Assembly (NCBI GenBank): GCA_025360565.1
Contig: JANYBY010000306.1
Location: 1 to 11,556, forward strand
Direction of reading: 5' to 3'
Length of the DNA stretch: 11,556 nt
From: Bacteroidota bacterium
GTDB lineage: Bacteria; Bacteroidota; Bacteroidia; B-17B0; Aurantibacillaceae
Shown: positions 1-7,062 of the stretch, piece after piece
Numbering within the stretch: the first letter of the stretch is position 1
Layout of the letters: each line of letters starts with the position of its first letter
The notes under the pieces: generated by a model
Seen by the model: only the letters and a program-made list of their open reading frames with translations
Databases searched by the model: none
Told to the model about the DNA's origin: nothing
Position numbers and translations under genes: made by a program

Positions 1-10
1 AACAAAAAAA

Positions 11-83
11 GCCGGAGCGAAGCGGAGCCCGTAGCAGCCCGCCCGCCTGCCCGCCGAACTTTTTGATGCAGGCGGGGGCGCCC
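11..83. repeat. GC-rich repeat-like patch with inverted repeat
   Basis: About 75% of these bases are G or C (55 of 73), in strong contrast to the AT-rich surroundings. It contains 10-bp-period direct repeats (CGGAGC at 13-18 and 23-28; AGCCCG at 26-31 and 36-41), a run of CCCG/CCTG tetramers at 38-56, a perfect 9-bp inverted repeat (CCCGCCTGC at 42-50 and GCAGGCGGG at 68-76), and the 8-bp palindrome GGGCGCCC at 76-83. On the minus strand the patch is followed by a run of seven T. It could be a dispersed intergenic repeat or a terminator for a gene left of the window. No coding potential was seen. Confidence 0.5.
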
Positions 84-171
84 AAATAATAAAAAAAATA
101 CTTTTTGAGGGACGACTAATTAGTGACTAAACCAGATACCCTGCAGCAATGCCGGGGAATAATTTTCATTA

Positions 172-193
172 AAATACCACTTTTGAGGTATTT
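172..193. repeat. 7-bp inverted repeat upstream of receptor gene
   Basis: AAATACC (172-178) and GGTATTT (187-193) form a perfect inverted repeat around an 8-nt loop. It lies 21 bp upstream of the candidate -7 box of the receptor gene, where an operator or a regulator-dependent -33 region could be. It does not match a Fur-box consensus. The rest of 84-252 is AT-rich and shows no gene or recognisable riboswitch. Confidence 0.35.
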
Positions 194-213
194 AAGATCT
201 CTAAGCGTAAACC

Positions 214-221
214 TACTTTTG
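214..221 (+). promoter_or_regulatory. Candidate -7 box of the receptor operon
   Basis: TACTTTTG matches the Bacteroidota -7 consensus TAnnTTTG and ends 31 nt before the receptor start codon, giving a leader of roughly 25 nt. The nearest TTTG that could serve as the -33 element (182-185) is 28 nt away. That is longer than usual, so this may be an activator-dependent promoter or a chance match. Confidence 0.4.
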
Positions 222-252
222 CTTTAGAAATATATTCTTTTTTTAAACCAAA

Positions 253-2433
253 ATGAAAACCGCTTTTTTTATCCCTTTCTGCACTTTTTTGTGCGCGGCT
301 CAAATTTCATTTTCGCAAAAAAAAGATTCTTCAAAAATTAAAGAACTTGAAGAAGTAATAATTGTTGATTACAAAACGGTTAACGGCGTTGGTCACTTAC
401 CGGAAAAAAAAGACGGAATAATTTATGCCGGCAAAAAAAACGAAATAATTTTAGTGGATAGTTTAGACGCGAACAAAGCGATAAACAATACACGTCAGAT
501 CTTAGGCAGAATTCCGGGTTTAAATATTGTTGAAACCGAAAGCGGCGGGTTTACTGCCAATGGCATTGCTACTCGCGGATTAAATCCTTCGCAAAGTATT
601 GAAATGAATACACGCCAAAACGGTTATAACATCAGCGCCGATATTTACGGTTATAATGAAGCCTATTATTTACCCCCTATGGAAGCCGTAAGCAGAATTG
701 AAATGGTTAGGGGCGCCGCATCTTTGCAATTTGGTTCGCAGTTTGGCGGATTAGTAAATTACGTTACAAAAGAAGGTCCAAAAAATAAGGCGTTTGAGTT
801 TAACACCTCGCAAACCGTTGGCAGTTTTGGCATGTTCAATTCTTTTAATTCGGTAGGCGGCACCATTAAGAAAATAAATTATTATGGATTTGTGCAATAC
901 CGCACCATGCAGGGTTATAGACCCAACAGCAGTCAGTGGCAGGTTTCAGGTTTTGGCAAAATACAGTATAAACCAAACGATAAGCTTTCAGTTTCGGCCG
1001 AATATTCATTACTACAAAACGAATTAAAAATGCCGGGCGGTTTAACCGATAGCGTTTTCAATGCAAATCCGAGAGCCTCAACAAGGGCAAGAAACTGGTT
1101 AAAAAGTCCGTGGAATATTGTTAGCGCTGCTTTAAAATATTCTCCGTCCGAAAATACTACCATTGATTTTAAAACTACTTTTTTATTTAGCAGTCGTGCG
1201 TTAGTTTGGCGCAACGAAGATGGCGGACCTGAAGCACAAGATGTAATTGATCAAACTACTAACGAATATGTTTCGCGAGAAGTTGGAAAAGAAAAAATGC
1301 AAAACACTACTTCGGAATTGCGTTTCTCACAAACATATAATTTAGGCAGACAAAGATCTACAATCGCGGGCGGTCTAAGATACAGCTATGCGTGGTTTAA
1401 CAGAAAAGGCGGCGGCGAAGGAAGTACTAAAAGTGATTTTGATCTTTCAATTACCGGGCCCTGGGGATACGATCTTGATTTTTCGACAACCAACTTAGCC
1501 CCTTTTGTAGAAAATATTTTTAAGATCGGAAAAAAATTAACCATTACTCCGGGCTTTAGATTCGAATATTTAAATAGTACAGCCTCGGGTTATAAAACAG
1601 ATGGGGAATTTAAATTGTATGCAGATCAAGTGCGGAACCGATATTTTCCTTTATTTGGAACCGGCGTTGAATTTAAACCAACCGCTAACACCAATGTGTA
1701 TGGCAATATCAGTCAAGCATACAGGCCCATAGATTATTCACAATTAGAACCTTTGGGAGTGATCTCAAAAATAGATCCCAATTTAAAAGACGCTAAGGGC
1801 TTTAATTCCGATTTCGGCTATAGAGGCACCGTTAAAAATTATTTGAATTTCGACATTGGTGTTTTTTACATGGAATACAATAATAGAATTGGTGTTGTTT
1901 TAAAAACCAACGAAACAACAGGTGAAGAATATACTTACAGAACAAATATCGCCAACAGTGTGCACCAAGGAATAGAAAGTTATATTGAATTTAATATTTT
2001 AAAATGCATTCGTACAAATTCAAAATGTGGCATCAGCGTTTTTAATTCATTTTCATATATTGACGCGAAATACACCAGCGGCGAATTTAAAGGCAAAAGG
2101 GTTGAAACGGCGGCAAATACCATTAACAGGGTCGGGCTCATTTTAAACAACAACCACTTTTCTATCAGCGGCCAATATAATTTTGTTGGCGACGCGTTTG
2201 GCGATGCTTCAAACGCAAGAGTAAGCTCAGATCCGGTTGCAGGGTACATTCCGGCCTATACCGTATTTGATTGCAGCGCAAGTTACAGGTACAAAAATTA
2301 CGCGCTTAAACTTGGTGCAAATAATTTAATCGATAAAGCTTATTTTACACGCAGAACCGATGAGTATCCCGGCCCGGGTATTATTCCGGCGATTGGAAGA
2401 AGCTGGTATGTTGGCTTGAGCGCTAAATTTTAA
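253..2433 (+). CDS. TonB-dependent outer-membrane receptor, FecA-like
   Basis: This 726-residue protein is a 22-stranded-barrel type outer-membrane receptor that would import an iron (or other metal) chelate using TonB energy. Residues 1-22 are a signal peptide ending in FSQ. A TonB-box-like segment (ELEEVIIVDYK) follows at about 31-41. The plug domain spans about 55-176 and contains NNTRQILGRIPGLNI, RQNGYNISADIYGY and the typical RIEMVRGAASLQFG (148-161) followed by GGLVNYVTK. The remainder is beta-barrel sequence and the chain ends in phenylalanine, as outer-membrane barrels do. The plug resembles Bacteroidota proteins annotated as Fe(3+)-dicitrate transporters. There is no N-terminal carboxypeptidase-like domain or signalling extension, and no FecI/FecR genes are adjacent. 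The next gene starts 7 nt downstream, so the two are almost certainly co-transcribed. The substrate is inferred only; a copper or heme chelate is possible. Confidence 0.95.
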   Translation: MKTAFFIPFCTFLCAAQISFSQKKDSSKIKELEEVIIVDYKTVNGVGHLPEKKDGIIYAGKKNEIILVDSLDANKAINNTRQILGRIPGLNIVETESGGFTANGIATRGLNPSQSIEMNTRQNGYNISADIYGYNEAYYLPPMEAVSRIEMVRGAASLQFGSQFGGLVNYVTKEGPKNKAFEFNTSQTVGSFGMFNSFNSVGGTIKKINYYGFVQYRTMQGYRPNSSQWQVSGFGKIQYKPNDKLSVSAEYSLLQNELKMPGGLTDSVFNANPRASTRARNWLKSPWNIVSAALKYSPSENTTIDFKTTFLFSSRALVWRNEDGGPEAQDVIDQTTNEYVSREVGKEKMQNTTSELRFSQTYNLGRQRSTIAGGLRYSYAWFNRKGGGEGSTKSDFDLSITGPWGYDLDFSTTNLAPFVENIFKIGKKLTITPGFRFEYLNSTASGYKTDGEFKLYADQVRNRYFPLFGTGVEFKPTANTNVYGNISQAYRPIDYSQLEPLGVISKIDPNLKDAKGFNSDFGYRGTVKNYLNFDIGVFYMEYNNRIGVVLKTNETTGEEYTYRTNIANSVHQGIESYIEFNILKCIRTNSKCGISVFNSFSYIDAKYTSGEFKGKRVETAANTINRVGLILNNNHFSISGQYNFVGDAFGDASNARVSSDPVAGYIPAYTVFDCSASYRYKNYALKLGANNLIDKAYFTRRTDEYPGPGIIPAIGRSWYVGLSAKF

Positions 2434-2440
2434 ATAAGCT

Positions 2441-3541
2441 ATGAGCCGATCAAAAATATTCCAATTTATTTTAGTGATCCTTACCGGATTTTTTTATGCT
2501 TGTAAAAAAGATAAAAATATTACAACGGTAACACCAACCGATAAAATACAATTGGGTAAAAAATTATTTTTTGATAAAAACTTGTCAAATCCCATTGGGC
2601 AATCATGTTCAAGCTGCCATAGTTCCGAAACCGGTTTTAGCGATCTCAATCACAGTATTGTTTCTGAAGGAACAGTTGACGGGCTTTTTGGCAACAGAAA
2701 TGCTCCCAATGTTTCATACGCCATGTTCTCAACTCCTTTGCATTTTGATACTATTGATTCAACTTACGTTGGCGGTTTCTTTTATGACGGAAGGGTAAAC
2801 TCTTTGCAGGAACAAGCCGCTAAACCTTTTTTTAATAAACTGGAAATGAACGTTGAAAATGTGGGTATGCTTATTTCAAAACTTCGCACTGCCGAATATT
2901 TCTCACTTTACAAAACTGTTTATGGCGATGTAAAAGATGATAACAATACCTTAAATAATATTACCGATGCAATTGCGGCTTACGAACGATCATCGGAAGT
3001 AAATCCGTTTTCTTCCAAATACGATTATTATTTAAAAGGCCAGGTTTCGCTTACAGCACAAGAAACAAGAGGTTTAAAACTATTTACGGACACCGCGAAA
3101 GGAAAATGCGCCAATTGCCATTTAATAGAGCCGGACGAACAAAGTGGAATGGTTTTATTCACAGATTTTACTTATGATAATATTGGACTTCCAAAAAACA
3201 ATAATAATCCTTTTTATGTCATTCCTTTGTCCTTTAATCCAATGGGCGCTTCTTATGTTGATAATGGTTTGGGTGCTTTTTTAAATAACAGCAAATTCAA
3301 CGGACAATTTAAAGTGCCTTCCCTACGAAATGTGGCAATTTCGGCACCTTATTTTCATAACGGAATTTTTAATACCCTTGAAGAAACGGTAAGATTTTAC
3401 AATAAACGAGACTCTTTATACACATCGCCCGAAGTGCCTGCAACGGTGAACAAAGAAGAATTAGGGAATCTTAAACTTAATTCGCAGGAAGAAAAAGACC
3501 TTGTTGCATTTTTAAGAACACTTACCGACGGGTATAAGTAA
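2441..3541 (+). CDS. Di-heme cytochrome-c peroxidase / MauG-family lipoprotein
   Basis: This 366-residue protein carries two heme c attachment motifs, CSSCH at 56-60 and CANCH at 223-227, in the arrangement of the bacterial cytochrome-c peroxidase/MauG family. Other family landmarks are ETGFSD just after the first heme, FFYDGRVNSLQEQA (113-126), and KVPSLRNVAISAPYFHNG (291-308) near the C-terminal heme. The N-terminus is a lipoprotein signal with the cysteine at position 21 (FFYAC), so it is probably membrane-anchored facing the periplasm. Family members either reduce hydrogen peroxide with electrons from small cytochromes or, like MauG and MbnH, oxidise residues of a partner protein; the sequence alone does not decide which. 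The 7-nt gap after the TonB receptor implies one operon and suggests a role linked to metal uptake. Confidence 0.92.
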   Translation: MSRSKIFQFILVILTGFFYACKKDKNITTVTPTDKIQLGKKLFFDKNLSNPIGQSCSSCHSSETGFSDLNHSIVSEGTVDGLFGNRNAPNVSYAMFSTPLHFDTIDSTYVGGFFYDGRVNSLQEQAAKPFFNKLEMNVENVGMLISKLRTAEYFSLYKTVYGDVKDDNNTLNNITDAIAAYERSSEVNPFSSKYDYYLKGQVSLTAQETRGLKLFTDTAKGKCANCHLIEPDEQSGMVLFTDFTYDNIGLPKNNNNPFYVIPLSFNPMGASYVDNGLGAFLNNSKFNGQFKVPSLRNVAISAPYFHNGIFNTLEETVRFYNKRDSLYTSPEVPATVNKEELGNLKLNSQEEKDLVAFLRTLTDGYK

Positions 3542-3581
3542 TTTGCCTATTTTATTGGTTAAAAGAAAAGGGTTTAAATAG

Positions 3582-3589
3582 TAACTTTG
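3582..3589 (+). promoter_or_regulatory. Candidate -7 box directly before the UbiA-like gene
   Basis: TAACTTTG fits TAnnTTTG exactly and ends 4 nt before the start codon at 3594. The expected transcription start would fall on or next to the ATG, giving a leaderless message. A possible -33 TTG lies at 3555-3557, 24 nt upstream, slightly long. The box also contains an in-frame TAA (3582-3584), so the coding region cannot extend upstream through it. Confidence 0.35.
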
Positions 3590-3593
3590 CTTA

Positions 3594-4499
3594 ATGCAAA
3601 GGCTGCCCAATAATCCCTTTATTAAATTTTTCTTTTTCGGGAATTATTTTTATGGACTCTGCGTTGTTGCATTAACGATTGAGGCCACCCTGCAGCAAAA
3701 ATTTCCGCTCAATACTTTTTTTTATTTCGGCGCGGTTTTTTGTGCATCCATAGTTTATTATACCAAAGCTTACATTACTGATAAATCCGGTTACCCCTCT
3801 GATGAGCGTAATCGTTGGTACATGGAACATAAAATGATCGTTAAATGCAGCCAGATAAGTTTAACAGTTCTTACTTTTAGTTTTTGTATTTTAATTTTAA
3901 ACGATAATTGGGAAGCGATAAAAAGCATAACGCTTTTACAATTTTTTCTATTCCTTATCTTTCCTTTAGTAGCGGGGCTTTATTACGGCATTGGCACCAA
4001 ATTTAATTTACGCAGCATTGGCTGGATGAAACCCTTTGTGATCGGTTTTGCTTGGGCGGGCGTGGTTAATTTTTATCCAATTTTATTTTACTCTGTTCAG
4101 CATAAAATAGAATACGAATTTACGTTGATTGGCAATTTATTGTTTCTCAAAAACTTTATGTTCGTATCTGTTCTTTGCATTATGTTTGATATAAAAGATT
4201 ACGCGGCAGATTCGGAACAAAAATTAAACACATTTATTGTAAAAAAAGGATTACGCAAAACCATCTTTTCCATCATTCTTCCCTTATGCGCGGTAGGCTT
4301 GGGCACTTTTATCATCTTCGGAATCACGCGCCATTTTCATCCCGTTAAAATTTTCTTAAATATTTTGCCTTTTGTGTGTTTGATCATTACTGCTTATTCA
4401 CTACACGTTCGTCGCTCTTTGATTTACTATTTAACGGTGGTAGATGGGTTAATGATCGTAAAGGCAATTTGCGGTAGCATGGCGATGATCTATTTTTAA
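3594..4499 (+). CDS. UbiA-like integral membrane prenyltransferase, divergent
   Basis: This 301-residue, very hydrophobic protein has about eight membrane segments. The best family clue is DIKDYAADSEQKLNTFIVKKG at about 199-219, which matches the second aspartate-rich motif of UbiA prenyltransferases (DxxDxxxD: D199, D202, D206) followed by their usual loop. The first motif, normally NDxxDxxxD, is not clear: the equivalent loop (YYTKAYITDKSGYPSDERNRWY, about 55-76) has only D63 and D70. UbiA enzymes transfer polyprenyl chains to aromatic or lipid acceptors within the cytoplasmic membrane; activity and substrate here are uncertain because of the altered first motif. The ATG at 3594 is bounded by an in-frame TAA at 3582, and the next methionine is residue 77, so this start is forced. 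It follows the peroxidase gene by 52 nt and may belong to that operon. Its stop codon overlaps that of the convergent acetyltransferase gene. Confidence 0.65.
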   Translation: MQRLPNNPFIKFFFFGNYFYGLCVVALTIEATLQQKFPLNTFFYFGAVFCASIVYYTKAYITDKSGYPSDERNRWYMEHKMIVKCSQISLTVLTFSFCILILNDNWEAIKSITLLQFFLFLIFPLVAGLYYGIGTKFNLRSIGWMKPFVIGFAWAGVVNFYPILFYSVQHKIEYEFTLIGNLLFLKNFMFVSVLCIMFDIKDYAADSEQKLNTFIVKKGLRKTIFSIILPLCAVGLGTFIIFGITRHFHPVKIFLNILPFVCLIITAYSLHVRRSLIYYLTVVDGLMIVKAICGSMAMIYF

Positions 4500-4990
4500 A
4501 CCTTCCGTCCCAAAATAATCAGATCCCTTAACACCCCATCCATATTGGCTACTCCCGGAAAGTGCGCCCATTTTTCAAAATCGAATTGATAAAATAAATT
4601 TAAACTCGGCTGGTTGTGCCCGAAAATAAATCCGAGTAAATTACTTATCTCCATTTTCGGGGATTCGGTTATGGCTTTTTGTAAACAAATTTTTCCTAAT
4701 CCTTTTCCTCGTGAATTTTCTTCCAAATAAATACTGACCTCGACAGTTCCATCATAAGCCGGCCTGCCATAAAAACTATTAAAACTCATCCAGCCGGCGT
4801 AATGCCCGTCACACATCACTTTCCAGAGAGGATGTTTTTTTTTATTGTGAGAATTGAACCATTGTAATTTACTCATCACCGAAACCGTTTCCAGATCGGC
4901 AGTCACCAAACGACTTGCCACAGTAGAATTATACGTCTCTACTATCTTTGGCAGATCATCTAAATGCGCGTATTCAAATTCTATTTTCAT
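4496..4990 (-). CDS. GNAT-family N-acetyltransferase
   Basis: This 164-residue single-domain protein has the GNAT fold and would transfer an acetyl group from acetyl-CoA to an amine. The acetyl-CoA pyrophosphate-binding motif A is visible as VEVSIYLEENSRGKGLGK (about 83-100), with R94, G97 and G99 in the RxxGxG positions. The later GHNQPSLNLFYQFDFEKWAHFPGV (about 124-147) is the motif B region and resembles phosphinothricin/methionine-sulfoximine acetyltransferases. The true substrate is unknown. The gene lies 155 nt downstream of hflX on the same strand, and its stop overlaps the stop of the convergent UbiA-like gene by 4 nt (4496-4499). No Shine-Dalgarno sequence or clear promoter was found before the start. 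Confidence 0.85.
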   Translation of the reverse strand: MKIEFEYAHLDDLPKIVETYNSTVASRLVTADLETVSVMSKLQWFNSHNKKKHPLWKVMCDGHYAGWMSFNSFYGRPAYDGTVEVSIYLEENSRGKGLGKICLQKAITESPKMEISNLLGFIFGHNQPSLNLFYQFDFEKWAHFPGVANMDGVLRDLIILGRKV

Positions 4991-5006
4991 CTATTGAACG
5001 CTGAAT

Positions 5007-5033
5007 GTTATGATGGTTATGATGGTTATGATT
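5007..5033. repeat. Three tandem 9-bp repeats
   Basis: GTTATGATG occurs at 5007-5015 and 5016-5024, then GTTATGATT at 5025-5033, just upstream of the acetyltransferase start on the minus strand. It is a short microsatellite-like array whose copy number could vary; no function is evident. Confidence 0.7.
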
Positions 5034-5109
5034 AACGTTGATTTTCTATTATGCCCACACCCAATCTCAAGTCCCATTCGCCGCGGCAGACTCATAACTA
5101 TTTCCACAC

Positions 5110-5140
5110 GGTCTCAATATCCAATACTCATATCTCAATA
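5110..5140 (-). repeat. TATTGAG-type intergenic repeat, copy 1
   Basis: Read on the minus strand, this gap between hflX and the acetyltransferase gene has three related words: TATTGAG (5140-5134), GAGTATTG (5129-5122) and TATTGAGACC (5119-5110). The same words recur in the gap upstream of hflX. They may be degenerate copies of a dispersed intergenic element. Confidence 0.4.
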
Positions 5141-5145
5141 CCTCA

Positions 5146-6345
5146 TTAATAAAGCAAATTATTATAAGGATACCTCTTCAAATGCATCTCCTTTACCAAT
5201 TTATAAATTGTCGATCTAAATTCCTCGATGTTCTCTTTGTTTTGCGCACTGATAAATAAACACGGATTATTTAAACTTTTCATCCACGTATTTTTTATAT
5301 CCTGCAACGATAAATTATCCCTTGTAGTTGGCGTCAGATCATCCTCGTCCTTTGGGGTATACGAAAAAATATCTATTTTGTTAAACACTAAAATGCAAGG
5401 CTTATCCCCTGCTCCAATGTCCTGCAAGGTTTGTTTTACCACATTAATATGTTCTTCAAAATTTTTGTGAGAAATATCCACCACGTGTATCAATAGGTCT
5501 GCTTCGCGCACTTCATCTAAAGTTGATTTAAAACTCTCTACCAATTGCGTTGGTAATTTTCTAATAAACCCCACCGTATCACTTAATAAAAAAAATAAAT
5601 TCTCTATCGTCACTTTTCTAACCGTTGTATCGAGCGTGGCAAATAATTTATTTTCGGCAAACACATTACTTTTGCTAAGCAAATTCATAACCGTACTTTT
5701 TCCCACGTTGGTATAACCTACAAGTGCAACCCGAATTAATTCACCTCGATTTTTTCGCTGAGTAGCCATTTGTTTATCAATTTCTCGTAAACGATCTTTT
5801 AAAGCGGCAATTTTATCGCGCACAATCCTCCTGTCCGTCTCGATCTCCTTCTCTCCAGCACCACCGCGGGTTCCTGTACCACCTCGTTGCCGTTCTAAGT
5901 GCGTCCACATACCCGTTAAGCGCGGTAACATGTATTGATACTGCGCTAACTGTACCTGCGTTTTTGCGTGGGCGGTTTGCGCACGCTGTTCAAATATTTC
6001 GAGAATTAAAGTAGTTCTATCCAGTATTTTTTTGCCCAAAATTTTTTCAAGATTTCGTTGTTGAGAGGGAGAAAGTTCGTCGTCAAAAATTATAACATCC
6101 ACTTTATTTTCAACAACAAAAGCTTTAACCTCTTCTACTTTTCCTTTACCTATAAAAGTAGATTTATCGGGCCTCTCTAATTTTTGCGTGAAAGTTTTTT
6201 TTGTTTTTAATCCGTAGGTCTCTGCTAAAAAAGCGAGTTCATCCAAATATTCTTTAGAAGCGGAATCATCCTGAAATTTATTTATAACACCTATTAAAAC
6301 ACAGGTATGCTCTGGAAGGGCGGTTGTTAAGGGTTCCGGCTTCAT
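5146..6345 (-). CDS. hflX: GTPase HflX
   Basis: HflX is a translation-factor-class GTPase that binds the 50S subunit and, in characterised bacteria, splits or rescues stalled ribosomes under heat or other stress. This 399-residue protein has the full family layout. The N-terminal HflX domain (about 14-120) contains FIGKGKVEEV and VIIFDDELSPSQQRNLE. The glycine-rich signature GGTGTRGGAGE (155-165) is followed by a coiled linker (about 166-200). In the G domain, G1 is GYTNVGKS (210-217), the G2 threonines are in TLDTT (238-242), G3 is DTVGF (256-260), G4 is NKID (322-325) and G5 is SAQ (366-368). All catalytic motifs are intact. The length is normal for Bacteroidota. It lies 51 nt downstream of the cytochrome gene on the same strand, so it may share that promoter. 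Confidence 0.97.
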   Translation of the reverse strand: MKPEPLTTALPEHTCVLIGVINKFQDDSASKEYLDELAFLAETYGLKTKKTFTQKLERPDKSTFIGKGKVEEVKAFVVENKVDVIIFDDELSPSQQRNLEKILGKKILDRTTLILEIFEQRAQTAHAKTQVQLAQYQYMLPRLTGMWTHLERQRGGTGTRGGAGEKEIETDRRIVRDKIAALKDRLREIDKQMATQRKNRGELIRVALVGYTNVGKSTVMNLLSKSNVFAENKLFATLDTTVRKVTIENLFFLLSDTVGFIRKLPTQLVESFKSTLDEVREADLLIHVVDISHKNFEEHINVVKQTLQDIGAGDKPCILVFNKIDIFSYTPKDEDDLTPTTRDNLSLQDIKNTWMKSLNNPCLFISAQNKENIEEFRSTIYKLVKEMHLKRYPYNNLLY

Positions 6346-6376
6346 TTAGTTAATTTCGTCTCAGTTCTATACAACA

Positions 6377-6389
6377 GGTCTCAATACTC
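6377..6389 (-). repeat. TATTGAG-type intergenic repeat, copy 2
   Basis: GAGTATTGAGACC on the minus strand (6389-6377) sits in the gap between the cytochrome and hflX genes. It shares the 10-bp word TATTGAGACC (6386-6377) with the copy at 5119-5110. Confidence 0.4.
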
Positions 6390-6396
6390 ACTACTC

Positions 6397-7014
6397 CTAA
6401 TGTCCCTTCAAATCACTCATCACATAAACCGCAATTGCATTCGCTTGCTCTTCGTTCACATTAACAGCGGCCATGCTGGCTCTACCTTTCAAAATAACTT
6501 CTTTTACACCTTCAAGTTCCAAAACAGTTGCAGTAAGATCTTTTGCACCCGAGGCGCCTAATTTTCCGTCATCACCGTGACATAATTTACAATTGGCCTC
6601 GTACAATGATTTTCCGCTATTGTCGGTCATATAAACATTCTCAATTATTCCTTTTTTCTTGTGATACACTTCCGCTAACCCAAAACTTCCGGTAATTAAA
6701 AGTAAACTTAAAGCCGCCAGCATTTTATTTTGTTTTTTAAACCCGACAACGGCAATTGGAATGGATATTAACACCATTCCCAACTTGATCCATAATAAAT
6801 AATCGAATTTACCGCCAAGAGCAAGCTGCGTTAATAAAAAAATACCGGTTCCTAAAAATAAAAAGCTGATGATCATTTCCGGCACCTTTACTTTTTTGGT
6901 GAACGCTATCAGCAATTCTTTTTTATCGCTTAATAATAAAACTGTTTTTATAACATAGATCAATAAAAACAATACAACTACTAAATAATGGGTATGCAAT
7001 ATTCCTTTATACAT
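6397..7014 (-). CDS. Membrane-anchored c-type cytochrome
   Basis: This 205-residue protein has four predicted membrane helices (about 9-28, 46-65, 72-92 and 98-114), then a periplasmic cytochrome c domain. The heme c motif is CKLCH (142-146) in YEANCKLCHGDDGKLG, and M181 in GRASMAAV is a likely sixth ligand of the heme iron. The membrane part starts with LHTHYLVVVLFLLIY and has histidines at 7, 9 and 118. It recalls SirB/CopD-like four-helix modules, some of which bind heme b, but I cannot confirm that. It probably transfers electrons at the cytoplasmic membrane; its partners are unknown, and the peroxidase at 2441 is one possible acceptor. The gene starts 48 nt after the end of fic and has its own plausible promoter there. 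It ends in TAG, 51 nt before hflX. Confidence 0.85.
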   Translation of the reverse strand: MYKGILHTHYLVVVLFLLIYVIKTVLLLSDKKELLIAFTKKVKVPEMIISFLFLGTGIFLLTQLALGGKFDYLLWIKLGMVLISIPIAVVGFKKQNKMLAALSLLLITGSFGLAEVYHKKKGIIENVYMTDNSGKSLYEANCKLCHGDDGKLGASGAKDLTATVLELEGVKEVILKGRASMAAVNVNEEQANAIAVYVMSDLKGH

Positions 7015-7031
7015 TGTGGTTTAATTTATTG

Positions 7032-7062
7032 TAAAAATAGCATTCATTTAAATAAAATACAA
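7032..7062 (-). promoter_or_regulatory. Candidate promoter of the cytochrome gene
   Basis: On the minus strand a -33-like TTG (7062-7060) is followed after exactly 20 nt by TATTTTTA (7039-7032), one base off TAnnTTTG. This is good Bacteroidota spacing. The -7 element lies 17 nt before the start codon. The promoter starts immediately after the fic stop codon, so the cytochrome, hflX and acetyltransferase genes could be expressed without fic. Confidence 0.45.

Noticed and set aside
84..252. Possible riboswitch (cobalamin or TPP) upstream of the receptor
   Set aside because: None of the conserved core motifs of those riboswitches could be found; only a 7-bp hairpin is present.
933..1214. 93-codon minus-strand frame inside the receptor gene
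   Set aside because: It is antisense to well-supported receptor coding sequence and has no start signals or domain features.
2571..2798. 75-codon plus-strand frame inside the peroxidase gene
   Set aside because: It is a shifted frame over the first heme c region; the main frame carries the family motifs.
5010..5219. Small plus-strand reading frame beginning with repeated Met-Met-Val
   Set aside because: It starts inside the 9-bp tandem repeat, overlaps the hflX 3' end on the other strand, and its protein has no recognisable features.
5228..5470. 80-codon plus-strand reading frame
   Set aside because: It lies wholly antisense to the G domain of hflX, whose motifs are all intact.
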